64,000 nucleotides of DNA from assembly GCA_963932145.1 (NCBI GenBank), contig OZ010571.1:154406012-154470011 (forward strand). The letters are read 5' to 3'. Made by a program: the position numbers and the translations under genes. Positions 51,164 to 62,279 of this stretch are shown one piece after another (the first letter of the stretch is position 1; each line of letters opens with the position of its first letter). Below the pieces are notes generated by a model. It was not told the origin of the DNA and did not search any database. It saw only the letters and a list, made by a program, of their open reading frames with translations. Origin of the DNA: Acanthosepion lycidas (Eukaryota > Mollusca > Cephalopoda > Sepiida > Sepiidae).

Positions 51164-53394
51164 TACTTATTTTTTGTCAAAAGAAAATCAAATACACTGT
51201 AATTACTGAAATTTTATCTTTTACTTTAAAAAAAATATCTTGTTTTAAGATGCATTTTAAAGAAATATACAGTGTCCTCAAATTTTTAGAATTTTAATTT
51301 GAATCAATTACACTTTTGTCAGATCTACTTTTAACCTAGCAGATAAGTGTAAGAATGAGGGAAATTTGGAAAAAAAATCTGATATATTTATATATACTTC
51401 ATAGATGTGGTATAATTGGCCATGGTTAAATATAATTGACAAAATTCTCAAACAATAAGTAAAAGAAGAGGACAAAATAATACTAAGTAAGCAAGCAAGC
51501 CAAAACTAGGCAGAGTGTAGCATTGTTGTCTAGACCAGGCATCAGGTTCATTCTCAGAGTGCAGCTACTTCCAATCAAATGATTGTGGCTTAAAAATAAC
51601 CCTTTGGCTAGATTGTCACGCACGAATTAAAACATTAAAATTTGTAGCAGAAAGCAGATTTTCTTCTTGGGTTGTAATCTACTGCTATAGACAAGCAAGA
51701 TAGAGATGAAGCGTAGGTGAGTGGGGATGTGAAAAGTCTAAAGGGTGTTTTCATTTTCACATCGTTCTTGAAGCAATCTTCTCATCACACAGCGTCACTC
51801 TGCCTTTTTTGCAGGTAGTGACCACTGTCTTATAGAGAACATTGTTCTTTGAATTGTCATTCTTGTCTAAAAAAAAGTAATTTATCTTCTTTCAGTGACT
51901 TTCGTTGTCCAAGCTGCTTGCTATGTACTTGTGAAGTGGACTTCATTTTGCTGATAATCATTGGGAAAATAAATGTCCAAAACTATTTATTTTCATTTAG
52001 ATGACACTGATATCACTACAAAAGCAGCAGTAATAAGGCAATAGGTTCACAAGTAAGAATTGTGTTCACACACAAAAGGCACATAGTAAAGTGATTATCA
52101 TGTTCTGACTTCAAGACAAGAAAGGAGGAAAATATGGCAGATGAAACCAAGAATTTCTCCATTTTATTGGTTAGGAAGAAATCCCAGCATGCATCTGTAA
52201 TGTTTTTTTTTTTTGTTTTTTTTTTTCAAAATGTTATAATTGTCCATGTTCAATAATGAATTTAATAGTTCATCTTTTAATCAAGTTGTTGTACACTCAA
52301 ATATATTTCTATAGGTTGAGCACACTGAGAATTTGAAGCACATGACCCCACCCAAAACTTTTAGTAAAAACTGGATTTTGAATTTCTAATAAGATAATAT
52401 TTCAAAAGTTCTGATGTAAGGCTACAGTTCTCTGCTTATTCTTTGGTGCTTTTGTAAGATCTTCAAAAGACTTTGGCTCATTAAAATTTTGCAAATGCCT
52501 TAAATCGGAATCTTTTGTACGAAGTTCGAAACTGTGTCCTTATTACAAGAAACTGGAGAATACATTTAGACAGTTTACCCAAATTTGGATCAGCCATTTA
52601 AATTAAACTATTGATGTAACAATACAAGAATTGAAATTTTACTTAAAGCTGAAACTTGAGGCAAAAAAAAAAAAAAAAAAAGAAATAATAAACAATTATT
52701 CTTTTTGTGTTGCCGGTTAATTTCAAGTAACATCTTCAAAACTTGCTATGAAAAGATTGTATTATGTGTCAAATGCATATATTTTCTTTCACATGAGTAA
52801 CTTTAATCGCAGTAAGCACGTCAGTGTCAGTGACGTAAATTTATATGCTCCACCTTTATAAGCAAATATTGGTTGTAACAAGACATAGAAACTATAAAAG
52901 TGGAAGAACAATGATGCTATTTTATTGAGTATTAAAATTTCTATATTGTTCTGAACAATACAATTGATAAAAGGACACCTTGACCTAGAGTAATCTTTAG
53001 CAAGGATATTCTGGTTGATTTCAATTCTCACAGGTACTCTATACCTGTAACCTTGTGCCAAGCTAAGCTTAGTAAATAACAAGCTAATTGAAAGGAATAT
53101 GTACTTTGTCTTGGTTTCTTTATTGCAACAAGTTTTGATAAATTAATTTTAAAAGACCCAGAGGAAAATTGTTCACTTTGACAAATTTGAATCTTCTAAA
53201 CATTAATCAAAGTGAACCATCCTCACAAGTACTTGCTTTTTGCATCCCCTTTTGACTCTGAAGATCAAATACTAATTTATTCTCCAACTAAGCACTCTTA
53301 ATAGAAAATAAAATTACAAGAAAACTATTTATCAATTAGTCTGAAATACATTTCTCATTTACATTCAATTAATAAGCTTTTTCATTGTTATTGA

Positions 53395-54480
53395 AAGGAG
53401 GAGCATATTTCCCTCAAAATTCGCTCCACATCAACATATGGCCACATCAACAGAGATTTCCTCTTCTCATCCATTAGAAAAGTACCTTCCAAGCTCTGAA
53501 TGTATTGATTTAGTACAGAAACTTTATTGGTCCACAAAATCTCATGGCAAGGACCTTAATATGGAAACATTTCAAACCTTGTCATGAGTACAGCAAAGAG
53601 GAAATGAGGGCCCCTAGTCAATTTAATCTTTTCCTAGACTATACCCTGCATATTTACAAGCACAAATGTGAAGAGATGGGCACTAATCAGTTAAGCATTC
53701 CATACCAGATTTGCTAATGGACAACAGCGATCATGTTTTCCTTTAAAGGCCAATGTACAGATGATGGTATAAGAATGATCTTGAACCAAAAATCAACATC
53801 CAAGTGTTCCAAGAAATAGAAATCAAGATAAACTTTTCCAATCAGAAATTGTAATCTGGTAATTGGGATGAAAGCAATAATGATACGTACACTCAATCCA
53901 TCATAAAAATTCAATTATTAGTAAATACTAACTACTTCATATACTTTGTCGAATGCATCAGTTATAATAAATTTAGTAAAGGAGATGAGGAAATTGAACA
54001 TAGAATGTGGGTAGTGCTTTGGAATTGATTAACCCAATATTGCAAGTTTATACAAAAGCAAAACATTAAATTAAAAACAAGTCATTTTCTTAAATAGCTT
54101 CAACAAGACTTTTATATGGATGTCTGGCATGATACCAAACCTGTTCTGAAATATCTAAACTGTCAGCTGTATACAACCACTTTCTCATATCAATGGCTAA
54201 AAATAGCAAGTGAGGTGTGTGGGTCTTAGCAAAAATCATTCTTCTTTGAACATTGGGGATTGGTGCTACCGAATCATAAACAACTGTACCAAATAACAGA
54301 AGCCACATCACTTAAAGGCTTTCAACTGCAGCAACAACTAAAATGAATATCACATATAACTTGAAGAGAAAAATGTGGATGTTGACATTCCATACTACTT
54401 CAAATAAAAGGTTAGACAGGAAACCACCACCAATAATTGAAAGAGCAATAACAGCTACTGGACTTGAGGAAACTATTTTC
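53395..54480 (-). pseudogene. Unrecognised protein-like minus-strand stretch
   Basis: Minus strand. Three separate pieces have less biased amino-acid composition than random AT-rich frames. One (54311-54090) begins MMWLLLFGTVVYDSVAPIPN and continues through AKTHTPHLLFLAIDMRKWLY to HARHPYKSLVEAI. A second is 53914-53714 (IIIAFIPITRLQFLIGKVYL, then a HWPLKENMIAVVH segment). A third, about 53520-53398, includes SLEGTFLMDEKRKSLLMWPY and ends DVERILREICSSF before a stop. They are colinear but interrupted. They could be a transposon relic or a processed pseudogene. I do not recognise the family. Confidence 0.3.
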
Positions 54481-54816
54481 TTGAAAAATTAATTCAAAAG
54501 AAAGATTTTTAAAATTTCAATCAACAAGAGTTCTGGCTGCCTGGTCAATGAATGTTAAATGCTTTCTTATAAGGAAATGGCTAATATTACCATTTCTATT
54601 TGAAGTATTTAAAAACAGTTATTAATTGCTAATGAAATATTCTTAATTATGTTCTGTGAAAGTTTATATTTCTATCATTTACCAAATTTGAATCATATTT
54701 ATGATTAGCATGCAGAAATATGTGTTTATCAGAGATGGTTTTTGTTAATGCAATGTAATTTTTATTTTTAAGGACATAATCTTTTTACTTAAACATTTAT
54801 TTTTCTTTCATTTTAG

Positions 54817-54953
54817 CATCCATTTGGAAAAAAACATGGAAAGAAATTTCTATGTCTACCTACAAACAAGGCCGTATTGATTTTCCAGTTATATCTGTTG
54901 AATGGTTAAAGTTATTCCAAACTCAAAATGAATCCTTCTTAGACAATTTGAAG
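54817..54953 (+). CDS. DAP3: mS29/DAP3 exon d
   Basis: A 137-nt exon, 2 + 45 codons, phase 0 at its end. Acceptor is ttttag (54811-54816) and donor is AAG|gtaacg at 54954. The joined codon C+CA gives Pro, then SIWKKTWKEI, then TYKQGRIDFPV, then EWLKLFQTQNESFLDNLK. It aligns with the human segment HLWVKNCRDLLQ, then YNKQRFDQPLEA, then TWLKNFKTTNERFLNQIK. The spacing of tryptophans, the RIDFP/RFDQP turn and the terminal helix all correspond. The donor is followed within a few bases by a run of about 20 T, a common feature of this locus. Confidence 0.93.
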
Positions 54954-54959
54954 GTAACG

Positions 54960-56990
54960 TTACTTTTTTTTTTTTTTTTTTTTTCAGTTAAACACTAATA
55001 CCAGTAAAGCTTTTTGCAATGTCTGCAAAAAGTTTATTTAAAATACATTGAAGTATGAATTGTTTTACATTTGTTTTATGAATACATTTTAAACATTTAA
55101 GCTTATAACAGGTGGGCAATACCAATAATTACATTTCACTAGGAAAGATTTCTGAGAATTGGGGAGGTGGAGAACAGAAATTCAAATCTATTGACTTATT
55201 GATGAGGTATTGAAAATTTCTTAAACTGACCAAGAAGCTTGGTTACATTTTGTTAAGTGGGTTGAATAGAGAACTTTTCTGTACACCCCTCACATAGAAG
55301 GCATCAAGCCTTGTTAAATGTTGTTTTTAGATTTTCATGAAAGTATTTTCTCTTGTTTACACCTCTGTTTTTCTTCATAAGAATTTTTGCCTTCATATTG
55401 CAAAAATGATTTTAGTAAAGTTCCATTTGTGGAACCCTTTACTGTATACCTTGCTTTGTTCATCTAACTTTACTCCTAACAAATATCATTTATTCATCTT
55501 ATTTATATTAACTTCAATAATATCAAGGCAGTAAAACTTACAATTAGTATCATAAAGAAGAAACATTTAATACATTTACAAATATTTTTTTAAGAATTTT
55601 TTACAGAGTTGATGGCTTATTTCCAAGCTTGAATAAATATTTTGTTTTAAATTAATTTGCAATTTCATATTGAACAATATCAACCTTCTTAAAAATGTTT
55701 CTTTCATGTTGCTTCAGCTTGTTAATTCTCTGGCCTTTCAGGTGAGCATCTCCTTTGTCAGATTCCCAAAATGTTGGGCAGATGGTGGGGGGATTAAAAT
55801 AAGTTAAAATGTTAACTTAGGCTATCAATAAAAAAAAAGTTATTTAAAATAGTCATACTAGGCTTTTAAATATAATTCCATCATTGACTGGCAATCCTAT
55901 TCCATCACCAACTGTTTTTACCCTATAATTTTGGCTAATATAAATACTGACAAGGAAACTGTGCATATTCATCCAAAAAAGGTCAATTCACTAGCAGAAA
56001 TAGAATAATGGTATGGTACAAAATCTGGTAAAAACTGTAAATGAATTTCCATATAATTTCTTTTTCTTACAAATTTATTTGTGTGTATTTTTCTTAATTA
56101 TATTTAGTGTAGTTAACTTAATAAGATATTTTTTATATAAAAAATAGAAACAGGCTTTTGTAAAGACTAAAAGAAGTATTATTGTAAAAAAAAAAAAAAA
56201 AAAAAGGGGGTGGCGGAGTTGGATGAGTATAACAAGAGAAACATAATATAAAAAGAATGTTTTTGGATTGTCATCCACATTGACCCCTACCAAAACACAT
56301 TGCTTTGAAAGTGAGTGGAGGAGAAGTGAAACAATGACTTCTGCCTCTCCTCCTTCTCCTCCCATTATTGAATTGTTGGGAACAGATTGTGAGCTGATGT
56401 TTGGGCACTGGGAAAGACACACTCTTAATACATTCAGAGAAATGATTTTCAAAAAGTTAATGGACTGAAAATCTATTTAGATAAACAAGAACAACAATAC
56501 AGAGCAACCATAACTTAGTTTCATGTAAAAGTGTAAAAGATGGACCATTAAGAAGAGATTATTGAATGGATTACTGCAGCCATCAGATTTAGATCTATTC
56601 AAGCAAAAAATCTTTAGGATAATCAACTTGGCTATAGTTATCATAGCAAAATATAGAAAATGTACCAAAATATAACTTTCAACCTTGCATAACAGAATGT
56701 TTAAGTGTAAGCATTGAAAGACTACATGACAAAATTAAGTGATTGTTTTTGCTCTGCTCTAAAACTTTACAAAATAATATCATAAATTTGGTATAAAAAT
56801 ATTTTCTTAAAAACATCTTTAAGATTTCTTAAAATCCATTTCCTATAAGCTTCATTGAAATTTAAAAGAAAAGCAAAAAGTGCTGTTGTCAATCTTTGTG
56901 ATTTTATTTTCTCCTTTGTATTTAAATTTGATCTTCAGAAAAAAAAAGGATCACCCAGTGAAGTTGGAAACCCTAACAAGATTTTATTTT
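54960..56990. other. Intron sequence, nothing recognised
   Basis: A T run follows the exon d donor, and an A run of about 20 lies near 56187-56205. A short block at 56270-56460 is less AT-rich. No family was identified. Confidence 0.4.
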
Positions 56991-56993
56991 TAG

Positions 56994-57110
56994 ATGAGGA
57001 ATTATCATTATTATATACTTTGCTATTTGGATCAACATGCTTATCTCATTTGGTATACTCACAATGACATTTCAGCCATTGTACTCTTGAGCTTGCTTCA
57101 GGTATCTCTC
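56994..57110 (+). repeat. 117-bp exact direct repeat, copy 1
   Basis: Identical over 117 bp to 57954-58070, exactly 960 bp away. It starts ATGAGGAATTATCATT and ends GCTTCAGGTATCTCTC. One frame is open from its first ATG for 36 codons up to CAG|GTATCT. Flanks differ completely between the copies. Confidence 0.97.
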
Positions 57111-57924
57111 ATATGTAACAAGATATTATAAGGTCACTGGATCATGGCTTATTGAAATGGATTTGGATCCTTTAGTTTTAATAAAATTCCTAAAGAAAAT
57201 ACGGAACATAGTGGTTGGATGTGATGGCCAGTGTCATGACCAGGTTGACTTTATTAATTGAATCCACATATCTCTGGATACTTGGATTCATTTCCATTTC
57301 AGGCTGAATGGTCATGTTAGGAAAGGAGACATAACAAAATAGTGCATTTTCCACTTGGGGAAAGTTGCAACCCATTTTCACTTTCCTATGTCATTCCAAC
57401 TCCCTAGCTGTGTCAAATTTTGAACCTGGGGTCACTTTATAAAGAAGATTAAAATGAAAACTATCATTTTATTTGTCTTTCTTGTATTTCTCAGTCACAA
57501 AAAACGGGTATTTTTTGACCCTTCATTTCACTGCTATGCACACAATAAAGTGACCTTCAATCTTCTGAGACAGATTTGTTCTTATTCCAATTTCCATACT
57601 TAAAACCTATTTCCTATTGGTTGATATTCATCTTTGTGTGTCACTTGTCTGTTTCTTCCCCTAAATCAGTATGTGACTTTTTAACAGGTACCAGTTGTCA
57701 GGAAATCACATGTGCTTTAATTGCCTTTATTCTACTAGGCCATATTCAGGTGGTTGATATTATGTAACCCTAACCCTAATGTCTGTACTGCCAAGACAAA
57801 GGTGAAACTTTTTATGTCGTCATCTCTGGTTCAGTGGGAAAAAAAAGAAGCACAAAGGTAAATCAATTGAAAAGAGAATGAACTGATATGAGTTTTCTCC
57901 CCTCAAGAGAAATGAGATATTTTT

Positions 57925-58125
57925 TTTTTATTGATTGCTTTACTTTTTACAGCATGAGGAATTATCATTATTATATACTTTGCTATTTGGATCAACATGC
58001 TTATCTCATTTGGTATACTCACAATGACATTTCAGCCATTGTACTCTTGAGCTTGCTTCAGGTATCTCTCTTTTGCAGGTTATTTAAAGCCAGAAAACAT
58101 TTTTAGATTGTTAGACTTTTGTTAT
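57925..58125 (+). repeat. Dispersed repeat split by the 117-bp segment
   Basis: The two halves, TTTTATTGATTGCTTTACTT and TTTGCAGGTTATTTAAAGCC with ATTTTTAGATTGT, match 41424-41510. There the halves are nearly adjacent. Confidence 0.7.
57954..58070 (+). repeat. 117-bp exact direct repeat, copy 2
   Basis: Identical to 56994-57110. Preceded by a pyrimidine-rich stretch ending TTTTTACAGC and followed by TTTTGCAGG. It occupies the middle of a dispersed repeat, which suggests the segment was inserted here. Confidence 0.97.
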
Positions 58126-58139
58126 AGACAAGCATATGG

Positions 58140-58510
58140 TTCATAAGCCGGCTCCCGTTCTGGGTTGATCTCTCATAGTAGTTCTCACTGGTTGGTGTGG
58201 CACTCCTCCTGCTGACTGCTGCTCACTGACCATGACAGATCTCTTCCCTGGCCTCCTGTTGATTGCTGTTGTACTTCCCCATGTGACCCCTTTTATGGCG
58301 TTTTTTATGGATTAACAAGCTCGAAAAATGACACGAGTATAATTAGGAGGGAAACATTTTTATTAGTCGAAAAATAGGAACACTTTAAAATATTATTTTA
58401 TTTTTCGACTGGAACTCGTGCGTCGGGCTTATGCATAGATGACGATAATGGTCATTTTGTGACGGGGCTTTGTCCCGTTCACATCCAGCTCTCGCTCTTA
58501 AGTATGTTAG
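58140..58510. other. GC-richer block of unknown nature
   Basis: Distinctly richer in C and G than the surroundings, with runs such as CTCCTGCTGACTGCTGCT and CGTGCGTCGGGCTTATGC. It carries a near-repeat TCGAAAAATRRxACG around 58320-58390 in opposite directions. No coding frame or family was recognised. It could be a terminal repeat or a promoter-like segment of an unidentified element. Confidence 0.3.
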
Positions 58511-58599
58511 TTTATTTGCCTGCAAATCAGCCAAGATATGTCTTATTTTATTTTATAACACTTTTTTTGGTGATAATAATGATTTACAAGTCCTACTAA

Positions 58600-58745
58600 T
58601 AAACTTATAGCCGTGGGTGTAAGAGGTGGAATAATACCTTTCCCAAGGTTATTTATGCATAGGTGAATATAACAAAGGTGAATAGAATTGGAACTCAGCT
58701 CTCCGATTTTCATTTTTGAGCCATTATCGGTTAAACCACCCACAC
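58600..58745 (-). mobile_element. tRNA-derived SINE
   Basis: On the minus strand an A box TGGTTTAACCG (58738-58728) fits TRGYNNARNNG exactly. It is followed about 45 bp later by a B-box-like GTTCCAATTC (58694-58685), and then by a body ending ACCTTGGGAAAGGTATTATT (near 58649-58630). TTGGGAAAGGYA-type motifs are common in SINEs of aquatic animals. Target-site duplications were not identified. Confidence 0.5.
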
Positions 58746-58849
58746 ATCCAAGCTGGTATTCCCGAGCAATCGACCATCTATGTACTGACCAGGCTTGATG
58801 TTGTTTAATTTCAATGATCATACAATCATCAGCATTTCAACATGATATG

Positions 58850-60740
58850 GCCTTAAGCCTAAACAGAAATGGGAACAATCTATCTCAGAATAAATAAAGG
58901 TTTCAATTCAATCAGTTTCCATAGAGGTTACCAAGTACAGTGGCTGTAATGTTGCAATGCTAACAACCAAGATGAGGATTCTGGTCTCAATAAAAAGGCT
59001 ATCATAAAAAAAATTTACATATTAAAAATTCCTCTAGGAAATTTTATTTTTCAGAATTTATGAAGGTTTTGTAGGGATTAATGTATAAATTATCTTTATA
59101 TAAAATCTACATTTCAATTTAATTTCCTATTTAAAAATATCACATGAGTATATAATTTGTTTGGTATTGGATTACAAAAAAAAAAAAGAAAAAAAAAAAA
59201 GGCTTACTTAACATTTTATTTTATTTTACACTTGTATAATGTTTCTCTACTTCCAATGAAAACATTTTCCCTGAAGATACTTTACTACCAAATTTTCTTT
59301 GTGAACTTTGTTTTTGATGCATGAGTATAAATTTTAAGCAATTTATTTACATTGGGCAACAAAAACAAAACTTTGTCCTGTCCTCCCCCCCCACACACAC
59401 ACACCAAATATGCTGTGCTTGACTAAATCAAGTACTCTCACTATAAATCTACACAGTATTGTCCCCACACATCAGGTGTTGGCCTAATTATGCTCAAGGT
59501 ATTATATTACTAGCATATTAAAATGCTATTCAATATATATACAATATAGTATTGTGTAGGAACCAGCAGTAGTCACATATATGTTTGGGTTGAATCAGCC
59601 TTGATACCTCTTAGTGAAAGATGCTGATTGCCTATGGCACCCAAATATATTAGCAAAAATTATTTGAAACTGTTAGTGTTGTTTATTAAATCATAGTTTT
59701 CAGCTCTGAGCCCTGATATATTATTAATATATTTTTAAAAATAACTTAAACAAAGAAGTTGCCTTCAACTGAAGAAATATTTTGCCGTTGAAGGCCTGAG
59801 GATATTTGAAAAGATGTTTGCAGAGAGAGTGTCATCTCTATACTGTCAAATATTTTGTTCTGAGAAGAAGGGAATTGATAAAGGAAAAAAGATAGTTAAC
59901 AGAATGCAATAAAGGAAGTTGAAAGTACATGAAATAATCATCTGGGGACTCAATTGACGATTTCTCTTGCCATAAGATTTTCCAAAATGTAAGCACCACA
60001 GCCATGCATATATATCATAGAATCTTTTCAACAAAAAGGGAAAATAACCTATAACAGAATTTAAATTAGTCATGCAAAGTTCCAAGATATCTACAGAACA
60101 TTTCAAGAGAACGGATTCTATAAATTGTCATGAAAACAACAAAGAAAGTTTTTTTTTTGTTTTTTTTTTTTTTGTTTTTTTGTTTCCTTCACTGGTTTAT
60201 TCATAACTCTTTTAAGTGTAACTGTCATGAAGATTTTAAATTTTTTAGGATGAAAAGGCCAAAATAGTTATCACTGTCTATAGCAATACAAACTCTTCAG
60301 AAGGTGATGTGACCTCAGGGTTGTCCAGTGGAAGTACATGTAGGGACACACCTATGAATACATGAATGTGGCACTGTAAATACCCCGAATATGTGACTGT
60401 TAACGAGAGCTGCCTCTCTAGGTGCTTCCGAAAGAGTTCAAGCACCTTTCTACCAGTCTGAATGCACAAAGCAGAAAACTGCCAACCACTACACTCATAA
60501 TGAAGAGTCACAGCCACTGATCAGTCAGTTCACCATAAACAATACAGTTAAATCATTATAACCATGGAAGAAATAAACTGGTAAACCATATAACTAAATA
60601 GGGATAAAACTCTACTACTGTTCAATAAACATGGAAGGAGTACTGGCTGAACGATAGGGGGTGACCTATCTACATGCTCACATGAAGGAAGGTTGTTGAA
60701 CAAGGCTTTATAGACTCCTTTCAGGGAGAAATTATTAAAA
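58850..60740. other. Intron sequence, nothing firmly recognised
   Basis: Contains A runs near 59175-59200 and T runs near 60148-60181. The stretch 60260-60545 (minus-strand open frame 60517-60278) is less AT-rich and lies next to the second Penelope-like copy, so it may belong to a repeat. Confidence 0.35.
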
Positions 60741-60749
60741 CTTCTCTGA

Positions 60750-61540
60750 AGGTTATTTACATTGTTCAGGTTATTGTCCCCATCATCACAATGTTTCAAC
60801 AATTGTCACCCTGGTTTTCTTCAGGTGATTGGAATTTCAAACTGAACCTTTTATTTTATCCACTGGAGTAGATAGTTCTAGTTCCACATGCCATGCCTCT
60901 CCCTTTTAACTTGGCACTCCAACTTTGTGTTCACCACTGCTGTAGCCAGGTATTGAACTCACAACTCTTTTGGGTCGAGTCACTGGATTCAATCAATGCT
61001 TTTTATCCACTGAGCCATGTGTCCTTGAGGACATGTGAAATTAATTTTTGGGACTTATAAACCTAATGTCTCAGTAACTATTATTTTTACCAGAGCTCAT
61101 ATTGCAATTATGTTATTATTGTTTATTCTCTAGCACTCCATATGACTGGTTCCCATATTGTAATCATTTCTATACTTGGCTGGCTTAGGAGATTTTTGTG
61201 GCCTTTCATATGTGCTGATTCCTTAAAAAATTTTTATTTTCCAGTGATGTTTTCTGTCTATTATTTCAACCTCATCCCACAGGGTGTGCTGATCTCCCTT
61301 TTCCCTCCATATGTGGTCAGCTACACCTGATTTTTTTTTTTTTTTTATTTCCCCTCATGTTACAGCTTTACAGTGTTCCTGCAGCCTTATCTTAAGGGGC
61401 GTCCTGCTTCTCCTTTATATTTCTTACTACAGCTGCATGGGATGATGTACACACAGTACACCATTTTCTCCTCTATGGTAGCTCTTACTTGGAAGAGGAG
61501 TCTGCAAAGTGTTGAACCACTTTTGAAGGTCATCCGCGTC
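60750..61540 (-). mobile_element. Penelope-like element, second copy, 3' part
   Basis: Minus strand. From the right: DADDLQKWFNTLQ, then a GENGVLCVHHPMQL stretch corresponding to the start of the GIY-YIG domain, IRLQEHCKAVT, GVADHIWREKGDQ, SAHMKGHKNL and SQPSIEMITIWEP. These pair one-to-one with the first copy (47070-47415). The terminal segment with A box TGGCTCAGTGG (61017-61007) and B box GTTCAATAC (60958-60950) follows. The RT domain is absent, so the copy is truncated; homology stops at about 61540, where a different repeat starts. A few interruptions. Confidence 0.85.
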
Positions 61541-61544
61541 CTGG

Positions 61545-61915
61545 GTATGGTGATAAACTACATCCAACAACAAGGCCTCAGATAATGTTTTCGGAAAAAT
61601 AATGTTGCCAGCTATACGTTTTTTAAACAATGTTGCCAGCTATACGTTTTTGCAACAATAATGTTGCCAGCTATACTTTTTTTTTGAAACAATAGTGTTG
61701 CCGGCGGCTATACTTTTTTTTGTTTTTTTTTTTTTGAAACAGTAATGTTGCCAGCTGTACGTTTTTGAAACATTAATGTTACCAGCTGTACGTTTTTGAA
61801 ACCATAATGTTGCCAGCTATACGTTTTTGACTTTTAAAGTCACTCAAAATCATTTTCGGCATAAAGTGACCACTAAGTTTGAGATGCCGTTAAACAAAAC
61901 AATTAATCAATCAAT
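61545..61915 (+). repeat. LINE-tail-type repeat with expanded minisatellite
   Basis: Begins CTGGGTATGGTGATAAACTA, CAACAAGGCCTCAG like 42127-42165. It continues with the tandem array at 61590-61830 and ends TTTGAGATGCCGTTAAACAA with a (TCAA)n-like tail. The tail differs from the TTGATATGCCGTAAAAC type, so this may be a sister subfamily. Confidence 0.7.
61590..61830 (+). repeat. About 30-bp minisatellite, seven units
   Basis: The core ATGTTGCCAGCTATACG or near variants recurs at about 61602, 61630, 61660, 61694, 61744, 61776 and 61807. Spacers are T- and A-rich (TTTTTGAAAC). Unit length varies 28-50 bp because the T runs expand. Related two-unit arrays occur at 33885-33925 and 42262-42315. Confidence 0.9.
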
Positions 61916-62194
61916 CAAGAACATGAAGAAATTATTTGCAAAAACTGAACCAAAAATTATATTGGATTTTCTAAAAAAGAATTGGTCTCTTATCAAAGAT
62001 GTAGACTGATGTGTAAACAACATATCCTACCTTTTACCATTTTGCAAATAAAATGTCCTTATCAAATGGAAATTCTTGACTTAAACAAAAATACCTAGGA
62101 TTATTTTGCAGTGTACAAGCAAATGAGCTCTAGCTTGCTAAAAATGTTCCATACAAAATAGGCATTTAAAATTCATATATTTGGCATATATATA

Positions 62195-62275
62195 TAAACT
62201 GGATTTGGCATTAAATAACCCACAGTGGTTGATATGCCGTAAAACCCAAACAAACAAACAAACAAATTTATTGCT
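62195..62275 (+). repeat. LINE tail, short copy
   Basis: GGCATTAAATAACCCACAGTG, GTTGATATGCCGTAAAAC, then (CAAA)n to about 62265. This is the last 60 bp of the LINE-tail family and shows its probable 3' end, a CAAA tandem tail. Confidence 0.8.
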
Positions 62276-62279
62276 TCCA

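Larger units (their letters stand above)
47843..53395. other. Intron sequence, nothing assigned except repeats
   Basis: Contains two large (TA)n tracts and a mariner MITE (listed separately) and T/A runs near 52203-52226 and 52663-52681. A patch at 51480-51900 is GC-richer and looks repeat-derived but was not identified. No coding exon was recognised. Confidence 0.4.

Noticed and set aside
51510-51560. tRNA-like sequence with GGTTCATTCTC
   Set aside because: The B box misses the conserved A, and no acceptable A box lies at the right distance.
57763-57780. Telomere-like TAACCCTAACCCTAA (also a shorter one near 37645)
   Set aside because: Only two to two and a half units; too short to call an interstitial telomere.
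58935-58990. Second tRNA-like SINE head (TGGCTGTAATG ... TCTCAATA)
   Set aside because: The A box misses its invariant A and the B box is poor; no recognisable tail.
61590-61830. Regularly spaced repeats that superficially resemble a CRISPR array
   Set aside because: Units are adjacent and variable with T-run spacers, in a metazoan genome, within a LINE-tail repeat; this is a minisatellite.
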